55,088 bases of DNA from Methylobacter sp. (GTDB lineage Bacteria; Pseudomonadota; Gammaproteobacteria; Methylococcales; Methylomonadaceae). The stretch covers positions 1 through 55,088 of the forward strand of contig JAUXTH010000017.1 in the NCBI GenBank assembly GCA_030679035.1, read 5' to 3'. Below are positions 18,436 to 27,058 of the stretch, piece by piece; within the stretch, counting starts at the first letter, position 1, and the number at the start of each line of letters is the position of its first letter. The notes beneath the pieces were generated by a model. The model did no database searches. It was not told where the DNA came from and saw only the letters and a program-made list of their open reading frames with translations. Made by a program: the position numbers and the translations under genes.

Positions 18436-19740
18436 ATGGCTATCAATAAAATAAAACCACTAACCTTTAAGCACCTTAAACCAGCTGACAAAGAACAGCT
18501 TATACCCGATGGCGGCGGTCTATTTGTGCGAATAAGGCCATTAGCCAACGGTGGCGGCGTGTCTTTTAGGCTTGCTTATCGATTTGAGGGAAAACTAAAG
18601 TGGGCGGACTTGAAAGCCAAGACGCTTCCCGATGCGCGGGACGAACGCGACACTTTAAAGGCATTACTTAAAACCGGTGTAGATCCCAAGTTAGAAAAAA
18701 CTCTTGAGAAAGAGCGCATACGCAAGCAACAGCTAGACGAACATGAAGCCCTAACCAAGCTGAATACGCGGGTAACAGTAAATGATCTATTTACCCGTTG
18801 GCATGAAATCGATTTGATTAATCGCAAAGACCGCGCCGAAATAGCCAGAATGTTCAACAAAGACGTATTGCCCGTCCTGGGGGATTTGTTTGTTGAGGAT
18901 GTGAGGAAAGGACACATCGGTTCAGTTATTGATAATTTAAAAATACGGGGGGTGAATCACCTAGCAAGGAACCTTTTAAAGCTAATGCGCCAGATGTTCA
19001 GATTTGCCGTTAGTCGAGACGTTATTGAATTTGACCCGACAGCAAGTCTTAGCGTGGCAAAGATAACCACCGCACCTACCGAGCGCGACAGAACCTTAAG
19101 CGACAATGAAATAAGAGCATTGGCGCGTCAATTACCCGGTGCTAATTTATTGAAGTCTACCGAGTGCGCCGTCTGGATTGCATTATCAACCTTATGCCGG
19201 ATTGGTGAACTATCCAAAGCTAAGTTATCAGATATTGATTTTGAGTCGAACACCTGGACTATACCGGAGGCCAATAGCAAAAACGGCAAGGCTCACACAA
19301 TTTACTTATCAAGCTTTGCACTCAAACAATTTAAACTTTTAAAAAGTTTGGCTAAAAGTGATACCTGGATTTTCACAAATAGGGACGGCTCAAGTCATGT
19401 GTGCGAGAAATCAATCACTAAACAGGTCGGCGGTCGTCAATCTGAAAATATATTAAGTAATCGCTCCAAAGAGAATCAGGCTTTGGTTCTGGCTGGTGGC
19501 AAATGGACTCCACATGATTTACGTAGAACCGGAGCAACAATAATGGGTGATTTAGGTGTGGCACCTGATGTTATAGAGAAGTGTTTGAACCATACCGAAG
19601 AAAATAAAGTTAAGCGAATTTATCAACGGCAGAAATTAGAAGTTGAACAGCTAAACGCTTGGCAGGTTTTAGGAGTTCAACTCGATCTATTAGTGAACAT
19701 GGATAATTCAAATGTTGTTTTACTTCATGAACGAAATTAA
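18436..19740 (+). CDS. Tyrosine recombinase, P4-type integrase
   Basis: The 434-residue integrase has the N-terminal arm-binding domain of P4-like enzymes (DUF4102-type, LKPADKEQLIPDGGGLFVRI), a core-binding domain (about 105-200) and a catalytic domain. The active residues are visible: R255 (CRIGELS), H360-x-x-R363 (HDLRRTG), H386 (LNHTEE) and the nucleophile Y396 (IYQRQ). I use the ATG at 18436. The frame extends upstream to a TTG at 18376, but those 20 residues look non-coding. It should excise and insert the island at tRNA-Pro. Confidence 0.93.
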   Translation: MAINKIKPLTFKHLKPADKEQLIPDGGGLFVRIRPLANGGGVSFRLAYRFEGKLKWADLKAKTLPDARDERDTLKALLKTGVDPKLEKTLEKERIRKQQLDEHEALTKLNTRVTVNDLFTRWHEIDLINRKDRAEIARMFNKDVLPVLGDLFVEDVRKGHIGSVIDNLKIRGVNHLARNLLKLMRQMFRFAVSRDVIEFDPTASLSVAKITTAPTERDRTLSDNEIRALARQLPGANLLKSTECAVWIALSTLCRIGELSKAKLSDIDFESNTWTIPEANSKNGKAHTIYLSSFALKQFKLLKSLAKSDTWIFTNRDGSSHVCEKSITKQVGGRQSENILSNRSKENQALVLAGGKWTPHDLRRTGATIMGDLGVAPDVIEKCLNHTEENKVKRIYQRQKLEVEQLNAWQVLGVQLDLLVNMDNSNVVLLHERN

Positions 19741-19925
19741 GCATTAAATAATGCCGTTTAAAAAATCGGGTAAAACATGCCGACATTGCCAAACAGCTAA
19801 TAAAATCGCGCATCCAAACTATAATCAAATTTAACCGGATAGCCTTAGCGGGCAATAAGCGGGATTCGTCCTCTATTTCCGGTTATTCCTTTTTTAACCG
19901 CTTCACTTTAACAAGATTATTTTTT

Positions 19926-20585
19926 ATGTCGGTTTTTTATTCGGGTTGGGGTTATTGGGAATATGACTGCATGGACTCCTTTGATGGGGAAACGATGCGA
20001 GAGACGGTAGACAAAGGAGATTTCATAAAAGTATGTAATGTATTTGAATTACCAGAAGATAATAAAAGAGAAATTGAATTTCTAGGCAAAACTACTGTCT
20101 GTTACCTATTGGAATGCATACGCTCAGACGGCAAAGGAATAAGGTTCGCGGGGTATCGCACTGAACCAATTGATGAGCCTCGATTTATCTTATGTGATGA
20201 ACGGAAAGGTGAACAAAGGTTCAATATCGACAATAGACCAATTATTACAAAGACAGAAACTTTTACAAAGAATGAAATTATCGAAAGTCCGGCAAGATCA
20301 GACGCCCCGATAAATGAAACAGAAACTGAACGTAACATCATATTAATGCAACCCGCATATCTTGACCAAACACATCCCATGTTTAGTAACGAGTTAAGTA
20401 TTGCAATTCAGGCGTGGAATGACGTTCTTGAATGCAATCCTGAAAAACCGAAGACGGGCAGTCGTAAGAAATTAATAGGAATTTGGCTAGAATCCCACCA
20501 CAAAACATTGACACTAGAAGCTAAAAAACGGATTACTACCCTACTAAATCCAGATAAAAATGGCGGCGCTCCTTCTTTAGATTAA
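19926..20585 (+). CDS. Hypothetical island protein
   Basis: The 219-residue protein is not recognised. The N-terminal part (SGWGYWEYDCMDSFDG) and a charged middle join to a compact C-terminal domain of about 70 residues (FSNELSIAIQAWNDVLE, GSRKKLIGIWLE). That C-terminal part looks like a small helical DNA-associated domain often placed beside P4-type replication genes, but this is a weak impression. It lies between integrase and the AlpA-like gene on the same strand. No signal peptide or membrane helix. Confidence 0.6.
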   Translation: MSVFYSGWGYWEYDCMDSFDGETMRETVDKGDFIKVCNVFELPEDNKREIEFLGKTTVCYLLECIRSDGKGIRFAGYRTEPIDEPRFILCDERKGEQRFNIDNRPIITKTETFTKNEIIESPARSDAPINETETERNIILMQPAYLDQTHPMFSNELSIAIQAWNDVLECNPEKPKTGSRKKLIGIWLESHHKTLTLEAKKRITTLLNPDKNGGAPSLD

Positions 20586-20649
20586 AAAACCTACCTATCC
20601 CATAAAACCATATAACACACGGCCTGTAGAGAACCTACCCACCCTTAAA

Positions 20650-20667
20650 GTTGCAAACTATTGCAAC
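20650..20667. promoter_or_regulatory. Palindromic operator candidate
   Basis: GTTGCAA and TTGCAAC are perfect inverted repeats separated by ACTA. The palindrome lies 70 bp before the AlpA-like gene, a natural place for self-regulation. No experimental support. Confidence 0.45.
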
Positions 20668-20736
20668 TGTTCTAGCTATGAATGCTAAAAAATGTGCTGA
20701 TAATAGGCAACCTTATTAATTAATGAGGTGTAAAGC

Positions 20737-20967
20737 ATGGCTACAACATTCAACCAACTACCCGAAACCGGTTTTTTAAGATTGTCTCAAATAATTGGCA
20801 ACAAAAAAACCAACACCCCCGCACTAATTCCCGTAAGCCGCACCAGCTGGTTTAATGGTATTAAATTAGGAAAATATCCAAAATCAGTAAAACTTGGAGA
20901 ACGAACAGTAGCTTGGAAAGCCGAAGATATACGCGATTTAATAGACAGCCTTGGAAATGTAGCATGA
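20737..20967 (+). CDS. AlpA-like helix-turn-helix regulator
   Basis: The 76-residue protein has the AlpA/excisionase-like winged-helix pattern: FLRLSQIIG, then VSRTSWFNGIKLGKYPKSVKLGERTVAWKAEDI (outline), ending at the wing and last helix. Such proteins activate integrase or direct excision in P4-like elements. An GAGGTG ribosome site lies 9 nt ahead. Its stop overlaps the start of the helicase gene (ATGA). Confidence 0.85.
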   Translation: MATTFNQLPETGFLRLSQIIGNKKTNTPALIPVSRTSWFNGIKLGKYPKSVKLGERTVAWKAEDIRDLIDSLGNVA

Positions 20968-22418
20968 TCGACATGACTAATGATGTCGTAGCCAATAGTG
21001 TGAATATTTCCAAGTTTGAAGCTCCTACCCTACCAGGGATTGATTCACGGGACGGCACGAGCAGTACCAGGTCATTATCTGAGCAAGGAAATGCTTGGCG
21101 CTTGCTGGATGCACATGGGGGCAATATTCATTATGTATATGATACTAAAGCTTGGTTGCATTGGCAGGATGGTGCTTGGATTTGGGACGTTGAGGGTGCA
21201 AAAATTCGAAGTCTTGCAGCTAAATTGCCGAATCGGATTTACAACGAAGGCTGTTTATACTTGTTTGATGCTGGATTATTTGCCGCATGGTCACGAACTT
21301 CACAAAAAGTACGTACCATTAAAGCATCTGTATCATTACTATCAGATTTTGAACAGGTACGCTTGCCACTGTGCCTAGTAGATGCAGATATATTTTTAGT
21401 TGGTATTGATAATGCCAGACAGGTGATTGATCTAAAAACTGGACTAGCTAGACCGGCAACACAAAACGATTATATAACTAAATCATTGAATGTTAATCAG
21501 TTGGGTGAATCTTCCAAGGCGGTACGCTGGTTGGAATTTTTAGAGCAAGTGTTTGGTGATGATGTTGAATTAATTGACTGGATAAAACGTTGGTGTGGTT
21601 ATTTGCTGACCGGTTCGACAGAAGAACATTTTTTTGTTTTTTGTTTTGGACTGGGTGCAAATGGTAAAAGTGTATTAGCTGAAACTATGCGTTTTATACT
21701 TGCGGACTATGCCAGAGCTATGTCATCTGAAACTTTGACAGAATCAAAAAGATCGGCTGGCGGAGCAACACCTGACATTGCTGATTTAATCGGTGCAAGA
21801 TTAGCTATGTGTTCTGAAACCGAGAATGGCGCGGCCTTAGCAGAATCATTAATTAAAAGCCTAGTGTCAGGTGATAGTATGCCCGCACGTAAACTTTACA
21901 CTGCACCGGTACAGTTCACACCGCTGTTTAAATTGATGATGCTGGGTAATCATAAGCCCATTATTAAAAACAATGATAATGGCATGTGGCGGCGGATACG
22001 GTTAATTCCATTCATGCGTACATTTGCCCCAGAAGAGCGTGATCCAGCACTATTAGATAAATTGAAAGCCGAAGCCCCGCATATTCTGGCATGGATGGTT
22101 GAGGGTTGCTTAGATTGGCAGAAACAAGGCTTACAAGATGTTCCGACCACTATACAGCAAGCTACCGGTGAATATCAGGAAGATCAGGACTTGATAGGCC
22201 GCTGGTTGTCAGAGCGTTGTAAGTTGTCGCAAAGTAGCGAGACATCATCCTCGGTGCTATACGGCAATTATAAGGACTGGTGCATTATTAACGGCTTGCA
22301 GTCTATCAATAATGCCGTGTTTGGTCGAAGTTTTGGTGACCGTGGATTTAATAAGCGGAAATCCAACGGGAATACGGTTTGGCAGGGTATCGAGCTAAAA
22401 CCACCTGATTTGGCTTAA
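20964..22418 (+). CDS. D5/P4-family replication helicase, without primase domain
   Basis: The 484-residue protein carries a D5_N-like region (about 150-215) followed by a superfamily 3 helicase core. The Walker A motif is GANGKS with K235. The B region contains IGARLAMCSETENG, and the sensor region LMMLGNHKPIIKNNDNGMWRR (outline) follows. The C-terminal winged region is like phage and plasmid replication proteins. The toprim/primase part found in the long P4 alpha protein is missing, so primer synthesis must come from elsewhere. I take the ATG that overlaps the AlpA-like stop. It probably lets the excised island replicate. Confidence 0.88.
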   Translation: MIDMTNDVVANSVNISKFEAPTLPGIDSRDGTSSTRSLSEQGNAWRLLDAHGGNIHYVYDTKAWLHWQDGAWIWDVEGAKIRSLAAKLPNRIYNEGCLYLFDAGLFAAWSRTSQKVRTIKASVSLLSDFEQVRLPLCLVDADIFLVGIDNARQVIDLKTGLARPATQNDYITKSLNVNQLGESSKAVRWLEFLEQVFGDDVELIDWIKRWCGYLLTGSTEEHFFVFCFGLGANGKSVLAETMRFILADYARAMSSETLTESKRSAGGATPDIADLIGARLAMCSETENGAALAESLIKSLVSGDSMPARKLYTAPVQFTPLFKLMMLGNHKPIIKNNDNGMWRRIRLIPFMRTFAPEERDPALLDKLKAEAPHILAWMVEGCLDWQKQGLQDVPTTIQQATGEYQEDQDLIGRWLSERCKLSQSSETSSSVLYGNYKDWCIINGLQSINNAVFGRSFGDRGFNKRKSNGNTVWQGIELKPPDLA

Positions 22419-22908
22419 CAGGTCTAGGGAAGATAGGGAGGATAAACAGCGTTTTTGATAAAGTATTCTTATAATTATTTTTCTATAGGACTTTATAAAA
22501 ATGGCATTTATCTTCCCTATCCTCCCTCGTTTTTATCTGGCAAAAATGCCTTAAACGTGCCAACTTTGATAAATATTTAGTATTTAGTCGATCAAATACG
22601 AACGATTCTTGTTTGCAGGCAGAGTAAATAAAAGATTAGCTTTGCACCTCGCCATAAAATAGCCGGTATCACTTGCGCATAAATCGCAAATCGTCCGGTC
22701 GGCTTAAAAACATACATCCCTGTACATTTTTAAACACTCCCTGCCGACTTGCTTAATTCACTGGTGGCCAGAGGGCAAACAAAGCCATCCTTGGCTGTGC
22801 AATACACACGTCCTTGTGAGTATTGCCCCGACTCCCGTCGCATAGTTCCAAATTCTTCACACTTTAAAGCCCGCTGCCTTGTTGTGCGCGGACAGGCAAA
22901 AACGCGCC

Positions 22909-22940
22909 ATTCTACATAACGTAGGGGGATTATACGAAGT
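22909..22940 (-). repeat. dif-like site, minus orientation, with long spacer
   Basis: Read on the minus strand, an XerC-like arm ACTTCGTATAA is followed by a 10-bp spacer and an XerD-like arm TTATGTAGAAT. True dif sites have a 6-8 bp spacer, so this one may be inactive. It is the inverted partner of the site at 22968, with GGGTGC/GCACCC between them. Confidence 0.4.
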
Positions 22941-22967
22941 ATAGGGTGCAAAGATCACGCACCCCAT

Positions 22968-22995
22968 ACCTCGTATAATTCACATTATGCAAAAT
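22968..22995 (+). repeat. dif-like site, plus orientation
   Basis: The arms are ACCTCGTATAA and TTATGCAAAAT around a 6-bp spacer, the geometry of XerC/XerD sites and of plasmid pdif sites. Related sites lie at 25897, 26243 and 27194. Confidence 0.55.
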
Positions 22996-23120
22996 GTCAC
23001 TTATTTTGCTTGTCCGCGACTTTATCGGAACTTACTTCCGGCTGTGCCTACTGTTCAAACAGTGGTGCTACGCGCTGTTTTGATGGCAATTAGCAGATGT
23101 GCTACCACTAAATATATATA

Positions 23121-23254
23121 CCATTTAGCCGAATACCTCTAACCGTTAGGTGTTTGTACTTAGTTGTTGCTACAATCAGAACTAAGCGGCGGTAAGTTGC
23201 TAAACTGAGTTGCTACAAGACTTTTCTTAATGCTAGCTATAAATACATAAGACC
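23121..23254 (+). promoter_or_regulatory. Related 5' region, copy 1
   Basis: The region contains the small palindrome CTAACCGTTAG, then GTGTTTGTACTTA, TTGTTGCTACAAT and CTATAAATAC shortly before the start codon. Very similar sequence occurs at 24155-24287, and the last third recurs at 23690-23730. TACAAT could be a -10 element. The matching set suggests that the genes are copies expressed under the same control. Confidence 0.5.
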
Positions 23255-23590
23255 ATGAAAAACAGAATAATAATCCTATTTTTTGGAGTAACAATAACTC
23301 TAATTAATGCGCAGACCGTTAAGGCGGATACGGTAGACAATGCCATGAAATTATGTGCTGTATTCGATGGAACAGGAATGTTAAGCGAAAAATGTGATGT
23401 ATCTGGAAGCAGCCAATCTGTTGATGTCTCAATTGATACATCTTCAAAAGAAGCCATTGAAATATGTAAGCAGGTGTCAAGCATGATGGCTAAAGATAGC
23501 ATTCATTTTGAAGGCGGGCACTGGAAAATAAAAATATATTCACCTTTCAGTAATGGCAAAACAATTGCAACCTGTAAACTGCCAGCTTAA
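23255..23590 (+). CDS. Small secreted protein, island cargo
   Basis: The 111-residue protein starts with a signal peptide (about 1-22, ending AQTVKA). The mature part has four cysteines and no recognised domain. It is the first of three neighbouring small exported genes in the island. Function unknown. It could be a surface or periplasmic factor. Confidence 0.6.
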   Translation: MKNRIIILFFGVTITLINAQTVKADTVDNAMKLCAVFDGTGMLSEKCDVSGSSQSVDVSIDTSSKEAIEICKQVSSMMAKDSIHFEGGHWKIKIYSPFSNGKTIATCKLPA

Positions 23591-23730
23591 AAATCAAAAG
23601 TACTATAACTTTTACAGTAATAGCTACTTTATGCACCTTTTGTTTACTAAAATTTGAAATAAGCAGCTATAAGGCTCTAAATTGAATTGATGAAAGGTTT
23701 TCTTAATAAGAACTATAAATACTTAAAACC

Positions 23731-24126
23731 ATGAAAAATACTATAAGAATAGCTTTATTAGTTGTCAGTACTTCATTACTAATGCCCGGTTGTGCAACTA
23801 TATCTAGGGGAAGCGCTCAAAATTTTACTATAGTAACTTCTAATGATAACAGCCATAAAACCAGTTGCAACATTAAAAACGAAGAAGGAACATGGAATGC
23901 TAAACCAAATTCCGCTGTTAGTATTCATAGGGACGGCAACACTATGGAAGTACAATGCGAAAACGAATTGCAAAAAGGTATTCTCCAAATAGACCCTATA
24001 TTTGATGGGAAATACTTGTTTGGAGATATAGTGCTGTTAGATTTATGCACCATTTCCTGCATCATTGATGGTATTAACAACTCATTTTATGAATATCCAC
24101 AATCTGCAACTGTGTCGATGAAATAA
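23731..24126 (+). CDS. Lipoprotein, island cargo
   Basis: The 131-residue protein has a lipoprotein signal (LLMPGC, lipid-anchored C21) and then ATISRGSAQNFTI, which is like the start of small bacterial lipoproteins with a beta-rich fold. A hydrophobic segment at about 95-115 (DIVLLDLCTISCIIDGI) resembles the C-terminal glycine/hydrophobic part of that group. The start is preceded by CTATAAATAC, shared with both neighbours. Confidence 0.65.
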   Translation: MKNTIRIALLVVSTSLLMPGCATISRGSAQNFTIVTSNDNSHKTSCNIKNEEGTWNAKPNSAVSIHRDGNTMEVQCENELQKGILQIDPIFDGKYLFGDIVLLDLCTISCIIDGINNSFYEYPQSATVSMK

Positions 24127-24154
24127 AAATAGTTTTTTTTAAAATATTTGTAAT

Positions 24155-24287
24155 TTAATCGAATTCCTCTAATTGTTAGGTGTTTGTACTTATTTGTTGC
24201 TACAATCCGGAATAAGCGGCAATAAGCTTTTAAACTGAGTTACTATAAGACTTTTTAATCTTAACAATAACTATAAATACCAAGTTT
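24155..24287 (+). promoter_or_regulatory. Related 5' region, copy 2
   Basis: The sequence carries CTAATTGTTAGGTGTTTG, then TTGTTGCTACAAT and CTATAAATAC in the same order and spacing as at 23121-23254. The palindromic start is conserved as CTAA ... TTAG, although its centre differs. Confidence 0.5.
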
Positions 24288-24566
24288 ATGAAAAATAATA
24301 AAACAATTGCACAAAGTAAAAGAATAATTTATTTAACGGTAGTGGCTATGTTGCTGCCAAGCTGCGCACAAAAGACATACGTTAACAATGGCGTGTCCCA
24401 AGCCCAAAGCAATATGGATAAAACAAGTTGCGAGTTATTTGCTACACAATCAATGAGATCTAATCAAGAGTTAGGTACCGTAGGGCCTATAAGTGGATTA
24501 ATTGAGCGCGAACATCTAATAGATGACTGCCTTTCTACCAAAGGTTATACGATAAAAAGACAATAA
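24288..24566 (+). CDS. Small lipoprotein, island cargo
   Basis: The 92-residue protein has a lipoprotein signal (MLLPSC, lipid-anchored C26). The mature chain contains CELFATQSM and a final CLSTKGYTIKRQ, a pattern seen in many small lipoproteins of unknown role (the end is like -CM-x-x-KGY-). It follows a 5' region nearly the same as that of the gene at 23255. Confidence 0.65.
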   Translation: MKNNKTIAQSKRIIYLTVVAMLLPSCAQKTYVNNGVSQAQSNMDKTSCELFATQSMRSNQELGTVGPISGLIEREHLIDDCLSTKGYTIKRQ

Positions 24567-24699
24567 GTGAGAAATACTTTTTCATTCTTGATATGGCATA
24601 AGATATTAATTTTTTTGGCTAAACAAGATTAATGATTTAATGAGAAGCATTTGCTATTGCTAGCTTTAGGTAGTTAGATCATTGAATTAAAGGATATTA

Positions 24700-25227
24700 A
24701 TGCAAACTAAAAATATTGTAATAATTGCCAGTCTAACTGTTGTTAGTCTGATGATCTCATTGTTCTGGGTTGTTGCTCCTGCACTTATGAAAGATAAGAT
24801 CGTTGGGGTATTTACGTATGCAAGTGCTGACCGTCAGTGCTTTAACTACTACAAAAACCAGGAAAAATACTTTAATGATCCAGACTCTGCATATATAGAA
24901 AGTAGTCATATATTAACAAAGGAACATGATGAAACAGAGTTAACGAAATATTCAGAAGCTATATTGGCATATAAATCTATTGTCCAGGTAAAGGTATTCG
25001 CTCTAAATCGTATGGGAGGGTATGTCTCTGATGATATTATTTGTCCGCTTGCGGCTGATAGGCGCTTTGATGAATCGGTAACTCGTTTATATTTGGTTGA
25101 TGTAACGTTAGAGGAAATGAATTTAAGATCAGAGGAAAAAAGAAAAGAGTTTTGTACGAAGATTGTAAAATATCCAAAAGACGATAATTCAGAATATGTG
25201 AGAAAGCGTTGTCCTGAGTATTTTTAA
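24700..25227 (+). CDS. Hypothetical membrane-anchored protein, island cargo
   Basis: The 175-residue protein has one N-terminal membrane helix (about 6-28) and a soluble, charged remainder that should face the periplasm. Cysteines at about C48, C111, C147 and C171 could form disulphides. AAGGA precedes the ATG. I do not recognise it. Confidence 0.6.
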   Translation: MQTKNIVIIASLTVVSLMISLFWVVAPALMKDKIVGVFTYASADRQCFNYYKNQEKYFNDPDSAYIESSHILTKEHDETELTKYSEAILAYKSIVQVKVFALNRMGGYVSDDIICPLAADRRFDESVTRLYLVDVTLEEMNLRSEEKRKEFCTKIVKYPKDDNSEYVRKRCPEYF

Positions 25228-25621
25228 TTATCCTTGATAGTTTTCAGTTATTATAAATATTTTAATATGTTTGATTGAAGATAACATGAATTATATATTT
25301 ATCTAGATAAGTTACTGGTCGTATTTTTTAAATACTAAGAATAGGTAAAATATTATTTTAGCAACATATGGCTTTAACGAAGTATTAACTAATTAAATTT
25401 ATCACTTATTTTCTCTATCTTATAACTTAGCTTTCCAGCTTATAGAATAATTTTTTATTATCATCTGCAAGTTGAGTTTGCTTGTGTTCCACTTCGTGGA
25501 CTCAACTCAAATCATCTTATATAAATATTAAGCGAACTGATAAAAAATAAGGATACGAATAGAGGAAAAAGGCAAGGATAATAAATTCACAACACCTAAA
25601 ACAAAAAAAGGAAATAAAAAA
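25228..25621. other. AT-rich noncoding stretch
   Basis: I see no gene. At about 25472-25513 an imperfect hairpin (GAGTT ... AACTC, with CCAC-TTC-GTGG at its tip) is the only marked structure. GGAAA precedes the start of the next gene at 25622. Confidence 0.55.
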
Positions 25622-25885
25622 ATGACTACATTAGACGTTCAATCATTAACTACTGAAACAACCCTTAGTAATATCGAATTAATCACAAATGTAAAAGAAG
25701 CAGTTAAAGAATCAACTATTTTTGATCAAATCACGAAAAGTAAAATACTGGCATTTATAGGAGCAATAGATGTCATAGAGGAACGCATAAACAACTATGC
25801 AGATTTAATTGAATACTTAACAAAATCAGAAACACAAGAATGGATTCGACAGCTTATAGGGCTTATTCAAGACCTACCCAAATAA
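25622..25885 (+). CDS. Small hypothetical protein, island cargo
   Basis: The 87-residue protein is predicted to be helical, acidic and soluble, with no signal peptide. Two amphipathic helices are likely (NIELITNVKEAVKE and INNYADLIEYLTK). It ends 11 bases before a dif-like site. I do not recognise the family. It could be a small binding or immunity protein, but nothing shows this. Confidence 0.55.
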   Translation: MTTLDVQSLTTETTLSNIELITNVKEAVKESTIFDQITKSKILAFIGAIDVIEERINNYADLIEYLTKSETQEWIRQLIGLIQDLPK

Positions 25886-25896
25886 ATTATTAGGCA

Positions 25897-25924
25897 ACCT
25901 CGCATAATGCACGTTATGCAAAAA
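25897..25924 (+). repeat. dif-like site, plus orientation
   Basis: Arms ACCTCGCATAA and TTATGCAAAAA enclose a 6-bp spacer. The inner 18 bp are a palindrome with GCATAA/TTATGC. A terminator reading is unlikely because A, not T, follows on the plus strand. Confidence 0.6.
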
Positions 25925-26242
25925 AACCAGTGTCATTCATTTTACATTGAGGCTTTTCTATATAAGGTAGATGTATTGAATAGGGTGGGACGACTTAAAA
26001 TGTGATTTTTAGAGTGCTTTTACATTGAAATTACTATTTACCTAATAATTTCTTAAAAAATCATTAGCTAAAAAAATTTGGTGTGTTTTTGAGCAAAGCC
26101 TCATAGTTATACACAAGCAGGTCAACTAGCTAGAAGTACCTTTCTACCCTTCACAGTAGCTAAATTAGACTAAACGAGCGGCTGGTTTGTGCCAATTTCT
26201 GCCCGTCACGACTGACTGCTTTATGGAGAAATGTTTATTGAA

Positions 26243-26270
26243 TTTGACCATAAAAAGCATTATGCGAAGT
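26243..26270 (-). repeat. dif-like site, minus orientation
   Basis: On the minus strand the arms are ACTTCGCATAA and TTATGGTCAAA with a 6-bp spacer. It is oriented opposite to the sites at 25897 and 27194, so it and the 27194 site bracket the two-transmembrane gene with XerC-like arms facing inward. Confidence 0.5.
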
Positions 26271-26359
26271 ATTTATTTATAGAAGCCTGGTTCTTCTGGC
26301 AGCCTGGTCTTACGCCTTATATAGTTAAAACTTAAGCCCTAGCTCCATTATTCACTAAC

Positions 26360-26521
26360 AAGAAGCGTTAGACACTGCACCTGCAAAACAGTGTAAAATG
26401 GACAAAGAATTCATCCAATTGAAAATCCAATAAAGTTTGGCCGGATGATGAAAAGTCTCAAAAATGAGACTTAAGGACAGTACTACTTACCCCTGTCCTT
26501 GCGTTTTTGCGAACGGTTCTT
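26360..26521 (+). ncRNA. Candidate structured RNA, multi-stem
   Basis: Several stems can be seen by eye. AAGAAGCGTT (26360-26369) can pair with AACGGTTCTT (26512-26521) at 9 of 10 positions to close the region. Inside lie ACACTG/CAGTGT (26372-26377, 26389-26394), TCATCC/GGATGA (about 26411-26448), a perfect 8-bp AAGTCTCA/TGAGACTT hairpin with a 4-nt loop (26453-26472), and a perfect 8-bp AAGGACAG/CTGTCCTT hairpin with a 12-nt loop (26473-26500). The last two abut, so they can stack. A competing fold, CTAAC/GTTAG, covers the 5' end. It could be a stand-alone RNA or the leader of the gene at 26552. There is no reverse transcriptase nearby, so I do not call it a retron. Confidence 0.45.
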
Positions 26522-26551
26522 AATTGAGCAAGAAGAAATATAAGGAATAAA

Positions 26552-27049
26552 ATGCAACATCGTTATTGGGCAGAATTATGCCAACTAAAAACGCATATAA
26601 ATTACATTGAACTTATGCTGGCTCAATCAGAAAAAATCGAACAAGCAATTAAAATTACCCTTGCCATTGCGTCAAGCGCATCAATTGGAGCATGGGCTAT
26701 ATTTAAAAATGAAGAATATAAGTGGATTTGGCCATCAATCATTGCTATATCGCAAATAATAACAGCCATTAATCCTTACCTCCCCTTCAAAGGAAGGGTA
26801 AAAGCATATTCAAATATTTTAAATGAATTCGAAGAAATCATGATTTTTGCTGAACTTAACTGGCATAATGTTGCCAATGGCAAACTCACAGAAGAAGAAA
26901 TAAACAAGCTTCAATTTGATATAAAATCAAAGAAGCAAAAAATACTTAAAAAATACATGCCATCTTCTACAATCCCCAAAAACACAGAATATTTTACAAA
27001 AGCGGAAAGCTCTGCAATCCAATACTTTCAAAATTTTTACCCAACATAG
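26552..27049 (+). CDS. Two-transmembrane protein, candidate effector
   Basis: The 165-residue protein has a helical cytoplasmic N-terminus, two closely spaced membrane helices (about 35-52 and 58-76) and a charged helical tail of about 85 residues. This is the layout of small two-helix membrane effectors such as the SLATT group, but I see no certain family match. AAGGAA lies 5 nt before the ATG. It follows the structured RNA region and is followed 9 nt later by a proline-rich small protein, all between oppositely oriented dif-like sites. A role in defence by membrane damage is a guess from context. Confidence 0.65.
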   Translation: MQHRYWAELCQLKTHINYIELMLAQSEKIEQAIKITLAIASSASIGAWAIFKNEEYKWIWPSIIAISQIITAINPYLPFKGRVKAYSNILNEFEEIMIFAELNWHNVANGKLTEEEINKLQFDIKSKKQKILKKYMPSSTIPKNTEYFTKAESSAIQYFQNFYPT

Positions 27050-27058
27050 GAAAATATA

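Larger units (their letters stand above)
22419..23254. other. Long noncoding stretch with palindromes and dif-like sites
   Basis: I find no gene that I trust in these 836 bases. At 22700-22746 GTCGGC and GCCGAC enclose two opposed A/T runs. From 22888 to 23014 a large imperfect palindrome has outer arms GCGGACAGGCAAAA and TTTTGCTTGTCCGC and holds two inverted dif-like sites at its core. A 73-codon minus-strand frame (22730-22951) starts inside the palindrome, but its codons look like read-through of repeat. The last 110 bases form the first of the related 5' regions described for the secreted genes. Confidence 0.6.
25886..26359. other. Noncoding stretch between dif-like sites
   Basis: No gene is seen. 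It begins with the dif-like site at 25897 and contains the inverted site at 26243. The remainder is AT-rich with stop codons in all frames. Confidence 0.5.

Noticed and set aside
22730..22951. 73-codon minus-strand frame inside the island
   Set aside because: It begins within a palindrome, has no ribosome site, and its residues look like read-through of a structured repeat.
25897..25924. Intrinsic terminator reading of the GCATAA/TTATGC palindrome
   Set aside because: The stem is short and AT-rich, and it is followed by A and not T on the strand of the adjacent genes. The arm/spacer geometry fits a Xer-type site better.
26355..26372. Integron attC site suggested by GCGTTAGAC
   Set aside because: The opposite core site does not match, no integron integrase is present, and the stretch is better explained as part of the local hairpins.
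26360..27049. Retron-like locus (structured RNA plus two-helix membrane effector)
   Set aside because: There is no reverse transcriptase gene anywhere in the island, and branching-guanosine context cannot be shown. I keep only the structured RNA claim.
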